Source: Allochromatium humboldtianum
Lineage (GTDB): Bacteria > Pseudomonadota > Gammaproteobacteria > Chromatiales > Chromatiaceae
Assembly (NCBI RefSeq): GCF_013385175.1
Contig: NZ_JABZEO010000001.1
Span: forward strand, 1 to 64,000
Length of the DNA stretch: 64,000 bases
Reading direction: 5' to 3'
The stretch's first letter is position 1. Every line of letters starts with the position of its first letter. The position numbers were made by a program, and so were the translations under genes. A model generated the notes under the pieces. The model was given only the letters and a program-made list of their open reading frames with translations, searched no databases and was not told the DNA's origin. Shown here piece by piece: positions 1 to 8,210 of the stretch.

Positions 1-458
1 CGTTGTCCGAGCCGGTCGGCTTTGCGCAGTAAAGTGGACCCTGAGCGGCTTGCTCAGCTTATGCCGCTTTTTCGACAGTGGATTGATTGGGCAGGCGGCG
101 AAACGGTGTATCTGTCTGTTATGTCGTGTTGTGCGCGCTCGTTGGTGGCGTGCTGAGGCCAGGATCGAGGATTTTGGCGCTGGGACGTGCGGTGAGCCGG
201 AAGCCGTGTTGCCGTTGCGTCTGTGGGCCTTGTTGTGTGGTGCGGCGGTCGGCTACAGTCATAGCGGTGCGGGCATGTTGATGGCAAAAAAGCTAGGTCC
301 GTCACAGCATCAAGAGTAAAAACATTCTAAAGTTACGGGGTCAGGCCCACAACGAGGAGGTGGCGTTTGTCCACGTCGCAGCATGATTGCATCCGGGCAC
401 TGTTGACGCGCATCTCGGCCCATCCAACTCTCTTCTCACAGTTTTCAAGGAATCGCTC
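1..458. other. Upstream region without a convincing gene
   Basis: No open frame here has a ribosome binding site, a recognisable domain or a composition like the flanking genes. A small hairpin (CTGAGC / GCTCAG, about 40-56) and short motifs such as GGGGTCAGGCCCAC (339-352) resemble debris of insertion sequences, but no transposase remains. The promoter of the pilin operon should lie in the 3' part; I could not identify a sigma-54 type GG/GC box with confidence. Confidence 0.4.
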
Positions 459-875
459 ATGGTTTTCGATACTCGCCGCCAGCTCGGATTTACGTTGATC
501 GAACTCATGATCACTGTCGCAATCATCGGAATTTTAGCGGCGATTGCTTACCCAAGTTATACGTCTTATGTTCAAAGTAGTCGCCGTGCAGATGGTCAGG
601 GTGCGTTACAGCGAATCGTGCTTGAGCAGGAGAAGTGGCGGGCGAACAATACGACTTATTCCAGCACACTTGCGAATCTTGGATTTAGTGGGACGACTTC
701 TGCCGAGGGTCATTACAATCTTTCGATTTCTAGCGCTACCGGAACCGGTTATACTGCAACAGCCGACCCGACTGGTGTGCAGGCAAATGATACGAACTGT
801 GACCCAATGACGATTGTAGTCAGTAATGGCGGCGCTACCATTACAACAAATCCAAGCAGTTGTTGGAAAAAATGA
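459..875 (+). CDS. pilE: Type IV pilin, PilE-like
   Basis: 138-residue type IV pilin or pilin-like protein that would be processed by prepilin peptidase and assembled into a type IV pilus or pseudopilus. The class III leader [10 protein letters not shown] is followed by [20 protein letters not shown], with Glu at mature position 5 and the hydrophobic helix typical of PilE. A C-terminal Cys pair (in TNCDPM and SSCWKK) can form the D-loop disulfide. The ATG at 459 was chosen over an upstream in-frame ATG at 387 because it gives a normal 10-residue leader and has AAGG 8 bases upstream. First gene of a tightly packed operon; its stop overlaps fimT by ATGA. Codon use is noticeably A/T-rich compared with the genes from 4510 on. 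Confidence 0.9.
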   Translation: MVFDTRRQLGFTLIELMITVAIIGILAAIAYPSYTSYVQSSRRADGQGALQRIVLEQEKWRANNTTYSSTLANLGFSGTTSAEGHYNLSISSATGTGYTATADPTGVQANDTNCDPMTIVVSNGGATITTNPSSCWKK

Positions 876-1441
876 AAGTCAAGACTTCCATCACGAGTTA
901 CATGGGTGGTGTGACGCTCATTGAGCTTATGGTATCGCTAAGCGTACTAGCGATTCTGGCAACCATCGCCATCCCATCATATACAGGCTTCATGGATCGT
1001 TATCGTCTGGAAGGCGCGATTCAGGGGCTTTACGCGGATCTACAATTCGCGCGATCCGAATCGGTTAAATGTAACCGTCGAGTGAGGGTCACATTCACGA
1101 CGGGCAGCACATGGTCTTATACGATTTCACGCATAGGGAGTTGCACTAATTCCAGCGATAGCACAACCGTAACTGATCTAAAAACAGTTGGCGTTGCGAG
1201 TTTTCCAGCGACTCAGATCGCAAGTACGACACTCACTAGCAATACGTTATTTTTCGAGCCGCGTTTCGGCAATGTAGAACATGGTGGATCTACATCTGGG
1301 ACGACATTGTCGGGCGAAGCCCAAGTTAATTTTCAGTCTGGTCAAGGAAAACAGGCCCGCGTTTTAGTAAATTTAATTGGCCGAGTAAGATACTGCTCGC
1401 CGTCAGGCTCTAATAACCTGATAGGTATACCTACATGTTAA
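872..1441 (+). CDS. fimT: Minor pilin FimT/GspH family
   Basis: 189-residue minor pseudopilin. After a 15-residue leader ending in Gly-Gly, the segment [20 protein letters not shown] is a prepilin N-terminus with Glu5; the following [22 protein letters not shown] matches the GspH/FimT family (helix followed by the Arg-Val beta strand). Minor pilins of this class form the tip complex that primes pilus assembly. ATG at 872 overlaps the pilE stop (ATGA); an upstream TTG at 860 is in frame but less likely. Its 3' end overlaps the start of pilW. Confidence 0.85.
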   Translation: MKVKTSITSYMGGVTLIELMVSLSVLAILATIAIPSYTGFMDRYRLEGAIQGLYADLQFARSESVKCNRRVRVTFTTGSTWSYTISRIGSCTNSSDSTTVTDLKTVGVASFPATQIASTTLTSNTLFFEPRFGNVEHGGSTSGTTLSGEAQVNFQSGQGKQARVLVNLIGRVRYCSPSGSNNLIGIPTC

Positions 1442-2202
1442 CCATTTCATTGCAGATACGCCGTGAATCCGGTGTAAGCTTGATTGAGTTAATGATCGGC
1501 ATGGTTGTTGGGTTGCTCGTGCTCGCGGGTGGCATCGCCTTTTTCGTCAATTCAGTTTCGAGTAATCGCGAGATATTACAAAGTCGCTTGTTGAATCAGG
1601 AACTGAAGGCAACGATGAGTCTGATGACGCGCGAAATTCGCCGAGCGCAGTATATTGCAAATGCTGAATCACTGCGGACGGCGGTTCCTTGTACAGATGC
1701 TTTCTGCGATGCCAACGATTTTGCGCTGCCTTCGTCATTTGCTCACGCATCCTTGACTAGTGTGTATAACGCCATTTTGTTTGGCTATGATCGGAATAAT
1801 AATGGCACCCAAACTGCCGATGAGTGTTTTGGCTTCGGTCTGGTAACAGATCCCACCACGGGCATCGATGTGGTTGCCATGCCTAACGGTTGGGACTGCA
1901 CGGGCACCACCGCGTCGACTCCTACATCAACACCTTGGTCTTGGACTGCCTTGACTGATCCGCGCACGATCGAGATTACCAGTCTGAATATCTGCGTTCT
2001 CTGTACGCCTTCCAGCGGCACGGCTTTCTATGACCGCAATGTCAATATCTGTCTGGAAGGGCAGATGCGATCAGATCCGTCCGTAACCATGGCCTTGAGC
2101 GAATCCGTGCAAGTTCGCAGCACTATTCCTTTAAACTCCAAGCCGTCTTACTGCGCATCATCTTGCCCGTCTACACAGACGACACCGCCGATATGCCCAT
2201 GA
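1435..2202 (+). CDS. pilW: Minor pilin PilW
   Basis: 255-residue PilW-type minor pilin. The leader [13 protein letters not shown] is followed by VSLIELMIGMVVGLLVLAGG, including the SLIELMIG signature of PilW proteins, and by the LLNQELKATMSLMTREIRRA helix that is conserved in PilW. PilW helps assemble the tip complex with FimT, PilV and PilX. The ATG lies inside the fimT stop region (ATGTTAA) and the TGA overlaps the pilX ATG, so translation is probably coupled along the operon. Several Cys residues (LNICVLCTPS, NICLEG) could form disulfides in the periplasmic domain. Confidence 0.87.
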   Translation: MLTISLQIRRESGVSLIELMIGMVVGLLVLAGGIAFFVNSVSSNREILQSRLLNQELKATMSLMTREIRRAQYIANAESLRTAVPCTDAFCDANDFALPSSFAHASLTSVYNAILFGYDRNNNGTQTADECFGFGLVTDPTTGIDVVAMPNGWDCTGTTASTPTSTPWSWTALTDPRTIEITSLNICVLCTPSSGTAFYDRNVNICLEGQMRSDPSVTMALSESVQVRSTIPLNSKPSYCASSCPSTQTTPPICP

Positions 2203-3605
2203 AAAACTTAACTCGTTTTTGGAACGGTAAACGCCGTCAAGCAGGGGTTGCCGCGCTGTTCGGTTCCGTGACATTAGTGTTGCTGGCAAGTCTTGCGACA
2301 ATTTACGGCTCGCGATCCGTACAGTTTGAGCAGATGGATAGCAATAATCAGTATTGGGCAACCCAGGCTCATGAAGTGGCGCAATCGGGGGTGGAGCATG
2401 CAATTGCGTGGTTTAAAAGCAAGACGGTTACTACTTTACATGCAGACTGGGTTACTGTTCCCGCGACAAATCCAACCTCGACTATCACTGCTCATTGCCC
2501 TGGCGCTGCTTCTGGATTTTCGACTACCAGGGATTCTACGCATTTACCCCAGTGCTTTAATATGAGCTCACAGACCGGGGTAGCTGTCACTGGCTATACA
2601 GTGGATGTCAGGCTGGGTCGCGATATGATCGCATCACCTAATTTCGCCATTATTCAATCAACGTCCACTAATACGGATAATAACGCTAGAGCGACTGTTG
2701 TGCAGAAGATTTATCTTCCAGTTTCAGGTGTAACTCCAGACGACACAAAAACCGGGGCGCATGCACCGCTTGTAACAAATGGCTGTGTTGATAATAATGG
2801 CGGTTCTAATGATATTTACCCATCTGATACTTGTGTCTGTAGCATCGGCACTTGCACCGGCTCATGTACTTGCTCAGGCTCCTGTTTAGCTGGAACTTGT
2901 TCTGGCTCTGGCTCTTGTTCAAGCACAGGTAGCTGTGGTGCCTGTCAGTGTGATAAAGCTATAGATATTTTGCGTCTCCAAGACTTAGTTAGTCCTACAG
3001 GTGTCGATGCAGCTGATAAAGCGCATTGTGAAGACTTTTCAAACAACAAGCCTAATATTCATAACGGAAATGTTGATACTCCATCACTAGCGGCTTCTAC
3101 TACCTGTTCAGGCGATATGGTTTGGAAAGAAATTTTCGGCACAACTTCTAAACAACAGATGGAAGCTTTATCTGATGCTCAAGAGGCGGCTGGCTTAGAT
3201 AATACTACAAACCCAAAGAGAAAAGTATATTGGGTTGATAGTAGCAGTACAATAAATTGGAATGGTAATCAAACATTCGGGTCAAGCGCCGAATCCGTAA
3301 TTATCATTTTTTCAGCAGATGCTTGCAATAATGGCCCAGGCGGTGGTTGTCCAAAAATAAATGGTAACATTACAATATATGGTACCGTCTACATGGACAC
3401 TCAGTGTGATGACGAAAAATCTGAAGGTTGGGGCAGTGCAACTATACATGGCACTGTTGCTTTTGAGTCTGGAATAAACAAATTTGTTGGAAATGGTGCA
3501 ATTCGTTACAACGGCAACACCGGCAACGCCTTTCCCCCTTCACCGCCTCCTGTTTACGATGCTAACGCTGTTCAGCGCATAAGCGGAAGCTGGAAGGATT
3601 TCTGA
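2199..3605 (+). CDS. pilX: PilX-like minor pilin with Cys-rich insert
   Basis: 468-residue PilX-type protein. The N-terminus MKNLTRFWNGKRRQAGVAAL followed by a hydrophobic helix and the EVAQSGVEHAIAWFK region match PilX/GspK-like proteins; like other PilX it lacks a strict class III leader. It is far longer than typical PilX (about 170-200 residues). Residues about 212-251 contain 11 cysteines in short Gly/Ser/Thr spacers (CSIGTC, CTGSC, CSGSC, CQC). The C-terminal third (GNITIYGTVYMDT, ATIHGTVAFESG) reads like a beta-solenoid or adhesin-type fold; this is an inference. Start chosen at the ATGA overlap with pilW; an ATG six bases earlier is also possible. A/T-rich codon use is strongest in this gene. 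Confidence 0.8.
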   Translation: MKNLTRFWNGKRRQAGVAALFGSVTLVLLASLATIYGSRSVQFEQMDSNNQYWATQAHEVAQSGVEHAIAWFKSKTVTTLHADWVTVPATNPTSTITAHCPGAASGFSTTRDSTHLPQCFNMSSQTGVAVTGYTVDVRLGRDMIASPNFAIIQSTSTNTDNNARATVVQKIYLPVSGVTPDDTKTGAHAPLVTNGCVDNNGGSNDIYPSDTCVCSIGTCTGSCTCSGSCLAGTCSGSGSCSSTGSCGACQCDKAIDILRLQDLVSPTGVDAADKAHCEDFSNNKPNIHNGNVDTPSLAASTTCSGDMVWKEIFGTTSKQQMEALSDAQEAAGLDNTTNPKRKVYWVDSSSTINWNGNQTFGSSAESVIIIFSADACNNGPGGGCPKINGNITIYGTVYMDTQCDDEKSEGWGSATIHGTVAFESGINKFVGNGAIRYNGNTGNAFPPSPPPVYDANAVQRISGSWKDF

Positions 3606-3615
3606 GGTACCAACC

Positions 3616-4503
3616 ATGAAAACCCTGCGCCATCTCCATAATCGCCTGCTGCCGAACTTCAAGGGATTCTCCTTGGTCGAGGCTATGATTGCCTTTGTGA
3701 TCGTGGGCGTTGGTCTGCTGGGTGTGACAAAACTTCAGGTCTTTGTCACCGCCGGATCATCCTCAAGCCAGCAGCGCGTGCAAGCGATGAACTTGGCGCA
3801 GGAAAAAATCGAGTATTTTCGATCTCACTGTCCAAGTGGATGCGCTGTGAGTTATACGGGAATAGCGAATGGGAGCGATTCAGCGATCACACGCGGAAAC
3901 GCGATTTATAACCGTTCTTGGACTGTGACCGCTAATACAAGTCCAGCGTATAAGACAGTTGTTGTAACTGTTTGGTGGTCAAATAAGGAAGGCTCAACCG
4001 CAGATGATGATCGTCGCGAAGTTGTTTTGCAAACGAAGATTTCGGATGTTCCTGCGATGATTACGGCAAGTACCAGCACTGGTGCTACGACGAGTGCTGT
4101 TGCTACTAGTTTGTTGGCTACAAGTAGCTCCACTAGCTCAACGACTACCAGCACTTCCACTACTAGTTCATCAACTACCAGTACGCCGAGTATCACTACT
4201 ACATCGGTACCCCCAACTACTGTCAGTGATGGCACGACGACGACGACCACGGCGCCGACCACAACTACGAGCACCACGACCACGACACTGTGCACAACGA
4301 CAGTTTCCGGAAGTCGTCAAAATGAAAATGCCGTGATCACTGTTGTGACTCCGAGTGGAACATGCACAGGTACAGGCAAGAAAACTTACTCATGTACTGT
4401 TAACGCCGCATCTGGATCGACCATCACCATACAGCAAGTCAGTGGTGGCACGACCCAAAATACGACTACCGCCAACTGCGAAAATCGAACCGTCGACTTC
4501 TAA
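3616..4503 (+). CDS. pilV: PilV-like minor pilin with mucin-like Ser/Thr tract
   Basis: 295-residue minor pilin. The leader ends in FKG and is followed by FSLVEAMIAFVIVGVGLLGV, the VEAM/IVxxVGLLG pattern of PilV; the next segment NLAQEKIEYFRSH also fits PilV. Residues about 150-231 are almost pure Thr/Ser with a few Pro and Ala, then a small C-terminal domain with four Cys (GTCTGTGKKTYSC and ENRTVDF end). Ordinary PilV ends at around 160-190 residues, so tract and tail are additions. Such tracts are typical O-glycosylation or stalk regions; that role is inferred. It lies 10 bases after pilX and 6 bases before the next gene. Confidence 0.83.
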   Translation: MKTLRHLHNRLLPNFKGFSLVEAMIAFVIVGVGLLGVTKLQVFVTAGSSSSQQRVQAMNLAQEKIEYFRSHCPSGCAVSYTGIANGSDSAITRGNAIYNRSWTVTANTSPAYKTVVVTVWWSNKEGSTADDDRREVVLQTKISDVPAMITASTSTGATTSAVATSLLATSSSTSSTTTSTSTTSSSTTSTPSITTTSVPPTTVSDGTTTTTTAPTTTTSTTTTTLCTTTVSGSRQNENAVITVVTPSGTCTGTGKKTYSCTVNAASGSTITIQQVSGGTTQNTTTANCENRTVDF

Positions 4504-4509
4504 CTGACC

Positions 4510-5238
4510 GTGCGCCGGCAATCCTCCTATCCGTGGCTATGCGGTCTGCTATTGACCGCAAGCCTGCCGGCCCAGGGCCACCAATTCGAAGTCAGCACGG
4601 CACCAGGATCGATTCAACTGCGCTCCCTGGCCACCAAACCGGTCTACGCCCTCTGCGTCGAGATCGGGGCCGGGAGCGCCTTCGAGCGCCTCACCGGACC
4701 GGCGATCCTCGCCCCCAACGCCACCTGGACCGCACCCCAGCCTTATACACAACACACCCCACTCGTGATCTCCGTCGCCTTCCGCGACGAAAGCGGCATC
4801 CCCGGCCTCGTCTTCGCCACCCTCGGCCACACCGCCCTCGCCCCACTCGCCATCCCCAGCGACGTCCGACTCCAAGACATCGCCCCCTTCATCGCCCCCG
4901 ACTGGCCCACACGCCAACTCCTGTGGCGCGACGCGCGCGACCTGCCCCCCTCCGACCGCCTGACCGACTGCGCCCACCTGCCGCCGCTACGCCGGACAAC
5001 CCTCGACCACACCCCGACCACTCTCGACGCCCGCCCCCTGTCGGGCGTGATCCAGGTCATCGGACAGGACACCAACGGCCAGGCCGTCTCACAAGCCTTG
5101 ACCCTCGCCGACGCCCCCGCCACCCAACCGCTGCCGTTCTGGGTCCGTCAACCCGCCCTCTGGTCCGTGCTGGGCCTGCTGCTCGGCCTGAGCGCCCTTG
5201 CCTCCGCCCTGCTCCAAGGAACATCGCGCAATGCTTGA
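4510..5238 (+). CDS. Exported protein of unknown function with C-terminal anchor
   Basis: 242 residues starting at GTG. The start MRRQSSYPWLCGLLLTASLPAQG is a Sec signal peptide; the body is Ala/Pro/Leu-rich with two Cys; residues about 215-235 (LWSVLGLLLGLSALASALL) form one membrane helix followed by a short tail. The topology predicted is a periplasmic domain held to the inner membrane. No family is recognised. It starts 6 bases after pilV and its stop overlaps the ATG of the large membrane glycosyltransferase, so it is probably expressed with both. Base composition switches here from A/T-rich to very G/C-rich, marking a compositional border inside an apparent operon. Confidence 0.6.
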   Translation: MRRQSSYPWLCGLLLTASLPAQGHQFEVSTAPGSIQLRSLATKPVYALCVEIGAGSAFERLTGPAILAPNATWTAPQPYTQHTPLVISVAFRDESGIPGLVFATLGHTALAPLAIPSDVRLQDIAPFIAPDWPTRQLLWRDARDLPPSDRLTDCAHLPPLRRTTLDHTPTTLDARPLSGVIQVIGQDTNGQAVSQALTLADAPATQPLPFWVRQPALWSVLGLLLGLSALASALLQGTSRNA

Positions 5239-7837
5239 AAGACTGATCCGGACACGCCAACCCACATGGCTCGCCGAAACCCTGATCTGGCTGTTCTTCG
5301 CCACCCTCACCGCCTCACTGCTCGCCCCCGAATGGCTCCTGACACCCACCACAGCCACCGGCGGCGACCTCGTCTCCCATCGACTCTACGCCCACGCCCT
5401 GATCCACGACGCCCTACCGCACGGACGGCTCACCACCTGGATGCCCGAAGTCTTCGGCGGCTTTCCGCTGTTCGGCTACTACTTCCCTCTGCCCTTCCTG
5501 ACCATGGCCGCCCTCCACCCCATCACCGGCGAAGCCATCGCCTTCAAACTCGGCGCCGTACTGCCCGCGCTGCTACTCCCCGGCGCGGTCTACTCGACCG
5601 GGCGACGGATGCTCCAACTGCCGTTCCCCTCGGCTCTACTCGGCGCAACCGGCGCCTGGATCGTCCTCACACACGAACAAAACGCCATCTGGGGCGGCAA
5701 CCTGCTGGCCCTGCTCGCCGGCGAATTCGCCTATTCCTACGGATTCCTGCTCGCCGTGCCGGCCCTCGGCGCCTGGGCACGCCTGGCCCGAACCCTGGCC
5801 GACGGACAACCCACCGGACGCGCCCTGACCCTGGCCGTCGTACTCGAAGCCCTGACCGGTCTGGCGCATGGCTATGCCCTGCTGGCCGTCGGCTTCGGAT
5901 CCCTGACACTGCTCCTGATCGTCCGCCCCCCCCGGCGCCTGACCGTTTGGCTCGCCGCCGGCCACACCCTGGCCTTCTGCGCCCTCGGCGCCTGGCTCTG
6001 GCCGCTGCTGGAGATGCACGCCTACACCACGCCCAACGACTCCCTGACCTGGCTCGATCACTGGCTCGACCCCGTGGCCCCGACACTGCGCTGGTGGCTA
6101 GGCAGCGCGCTCGCCGCCGGCGGGCTGTGGCTGATACTCCGTCGACGCCTGACCCCGCTCACGTCCGACGAATCCCTATCCCTGGCCCTGCTGATCGGCG
6201 CCGCACTCTGGGCGCTGGCCGGCTGGTGGCTGGCCGGCCGCCTCGGTCTGGCCGACCTGCGCTGCCTGCCGCTAGCGCTACTGTTCCTGGCCGTGGCGGC
6301 CGGCTGGTCGATGGGCGCCCTGTTACAGCGCGCACCGACCGCCGCAACCCCCGACGCACCGCCGACCGCCCCCCAACGCCGACGCGCCCAACTCTGGGCG
6401 CTCGCCTTGACGGCGCTGATGATCGGCGAGGTCGCCGGCACCATCCAGCAAACACCGCAGTGGGCGCAATGGAACTTCGAAGGCGCTGAACACAAACCGC
6501 TGTGGCGCCTCCTGAGCGCCCTGTTCCCCCAAATGCGCGGCGACCTGTTCGACCCGCGCCTGATCTTCGAGCACGACCCCGAGAACAACGCGCTCGGCTC
6601 CACCCGCGCCCTGGAAGCCCTACCGCTGGAGCTGGGCGGACGCCCGGTGCTGGAGGGGCTGTACATGGAATCGGCACTGCTCGCCCCCGTCATCTATCTG
6701 ACCCAGGCCGAAATCTCGCGCGCGCCCTCCTCACCGCTGGCGCGCTTTCCCTCGGCGCGTCCGGCCCCCGGCCGCGCGGCGGTCCATCTGCGGATGCTGT
6801 ACGCCGATACCCTGCTGGTGCGCTCGCCCGAGACGCGGCAACTCCTGGCAGCCGATCCGGCCTTCGAGCGCGTAGCAGTGGTCGAACCGTTCGAGCTATG
6901 GCGGCTACGCGACTTCTCGACACCCCTGATCGAGCCCTTGACCTTACCGCTGCGCGTACTGCCGCGCACCGACTGGCAACGTCATGCCTTCGACTGGTTT
7001 GCCGCCCTGGCCGACGCCCCGCCCGCGTTCTGGCCGGTGTATGACGCTGACGACCGCGTCGCCTCGCCTAGCGAACAGCAACCGACGGTCATTCGCGCCA
7101 TCCGGCTGGAGCGCGAGCGCATCCGTTTCACGACCTCGACGCCCGGCCAACCGGTGTTGATCCGCCTGGCCTTTCATCCGCGCTGGCGATTGCAAACGCC
7201 GGGCTCACTCCACCTGGCGGCCCCTGGATTCCTGCTGGTCATCCCAGCCGATGAACAAGTGGAACTGGTCTTCGGCGATACACCGATCGGTCAGGCAGGT
7301 ACCCTGGCCACGCTCGCCGCACTCCTGGTGCTGGCGGTGCTATGGTGGCGCGGCGGTTACATCACCGGATCCGGCGGTACGCAAGAGGTATCGGCCCAAG
7401 ACATACACAAGCGACCCGAACCCTTGTTACGCATCGCACCCGTGCGCGTCCTGCTGCTGCTCATAGGACTGGCAGCGGCGATACTGGCCGGACGAACCTC
7501 GCCCGAGGCGACCTATCGACTGGCGTGGCAGGCATTCAATACCGGTGATTCAGCACGAGCCGCCGAGCTGTTCGCCCAAGCGGCGAACGAGCGCCTGGGG
7601 CATGGCCGCCGACAGGAGGCGCTGTACTGGCGCGCAATCGCCCTGGAACGCGCCGGTGATCGCAACCAGGCCCGCGCGCTGTTCACGGAGATCGCGCTTG
7701 CACCTGCCGGTCACTGGCCGGCTGATGCACTCCAAGCCCTGCTGCGCGACGCCCGTGAACGCGGCGACACGGCGGCGGTCGAGCGCTGGGAGGCCAGGTT
7801 GCGGGCCGTGGCGCCGTTGGTGTCGCAGGAGAAATGA
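5231..7837 (+). CDS. Large polytopic GT-C-like membrane protein (PTPS-related domain) with C-terminal TPR
   Basis: 868 residues with many membrane segments through about residue 400 and another near 700-760. The early segment GGDLVSHRLYAHALIHDALP and WMPEVFGGFPLFGYYFPLPF match the first periplasmic loop of the family annotated as 6-pyruvoyl-tetrahydropterin synthase-related membrane proteins (Pfam PF10131), which fold like GT-C glycosyltransferases and use polyprenyl-phosphate sugars. The acidic GGD in this loop would be in the expected catalytic position. The last about 100 residues (YRLAWQAFNTGDSARAAELF, ALYWRAIALERAGDRNQARA) look like two or three TPR repeats. ATG overlaps the upstream stop; GtrA follows 7 bases after the end. 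Donor and acceptor are unknown. Confidence 0.75.
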   Translation: MLERLIRTRQPTWLAETLIWLFFATLTASLLAPEWLLTPTTATGGDLVSHRLYAHALIHDALPHGRLTTWMPEVFGGFPLFGYYFPLPFLTMAALHPITGEAIAFKLGAVLPALLLPGAVYSTGRRMLQLPFPSALLGATGAWIVLTHEQNAIWGGNLLALLAGEFAYSYGFLLAVPALGAWARLARTLADGQPTGRALTLAVVLEALTGLAHGYALLAVGFGSLTLLLIVRPPRRLTVWLAAGHTLAFCALGAWLWPLLEMHAYTTPNDSLTWLDHWLDPVAPTLRWWLGSALAAGGLWLILRRRLTPLTSDESLSLALLIGAALWALAGWWLAGRLGLADLRCLPLALLFLAVAAGWSMGALLQRAPTAATPDAPPTAPQRRRAQLWALALTALMIGEVAGTIQQTPQWAQWNFEGAEHKPLWRLLSALFPQMRGDLFDPRLIFEHDPENNALGSTRALEALPLELGGRPVLEGLYMESALLAPVIYLTQAEISRAPSSPLARFPSARPAPGRAAVHLRMLYADTLLVRSPETRQLLAADPAFERVAVVEPFELWRLRDFSTPLIEPLTLPLRVLPRTDWQRHAFDWFAALADAPPAFWPVYDADDRVASPSEQQPTVIRAIRLERERIRFTTSTPGQPVLIRLAFHPRWRLQTPGSLHLAAPGFLLVIPADEQVELVFGDTPIGQAGTLATLAALLVLAVLWWRGGYITGSGGTQEVSAQDIHKRPEPLLRIAPVRVLLLLIGLAAAILAGRTSPEATYRLAWQAFNTGDSARAAELFAQAANERLGHGRRQEALYWRAIALERAGDRNQARALFTEIALAPAGHWPADALQALLRDARERGDTAAVERWEARLRAVAPLVSQEK

Positions 7838-7844
7838 AACTGCA

Positions 7845-8210
7845 ATGCGACGATTATGGCGTTTTTCCTCCGTGGGTATCCTCAACACCCTGATCCATGG
7901 CGGACTGCTGATTTTGCTGGTCGAATGGTTCGACTGGACGCCGCCGCCCGCTAATGTTGCGGCTTTTTTGGGAGCGAATCTGTTTGGATTTGTCGCTCAT
8001 AGTCTGTTCACATTCCAAATGACTATCGACTATGCGCGCTATCCGCGATTTCTGATGATTTCCGGTCTGGGCAGTGCTCTGTCATACGCGATCAGCGTAC
8101 TGGGGGTCGTTTTGGGTTGGCACTACCTCTCAGCCTTTTTGCTCCAAATCTTGCTGATGCCGATCATCAACTTCATCCTGTTGCGCTCGTTTGTTTTCAT
8201 CGCTCGCTGA
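7845..8210 (+). CDS. GtrA-family membrane protein (polyprenyl-phosphate sugar flippase)
   Basis: 121-residue protein with four membrane helices. MRRLWRFSSVGILNTLIHGG and NLFGFVAHSLFTF are characteristic of the GtrA family, which is thought to flip undecaprenyl-phosphate-linked glucose or a similar sugar to the periplasmic face. The ATG follows GGAG (7828) in the end of the glycosyltransferase gene and is 7 bases beyond its stop. With the GT-C protein upstream and the GtrB-type protein on the opposite strand, all three parts of a GtrABC-like modification system are present. Its last 81 bases overlap the end of the opposing gene. Confidence 0.85.
   Translation: MRRLWRFSSVGILNTLIHGGLLILLVEWFDWTPPPANVAAFLGANLFGFVAHSLFTFQMTIDYARYPRFLMISGLGSALSYAISVLGVVLGWHYLSAFLLQILLMPIINFILLRSFVFIAR

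Noticed and set aside
50-319. Small frames at the left edge
   Set aside because: Overlapping frames on both strands with no start signal, domain or suitable codon use.
387-458. Longer pilE start at 387
   Set aside because: It would give a 34-residue leader; the ATG at 459 gives a normal class III leader and has a ribosome binding site.
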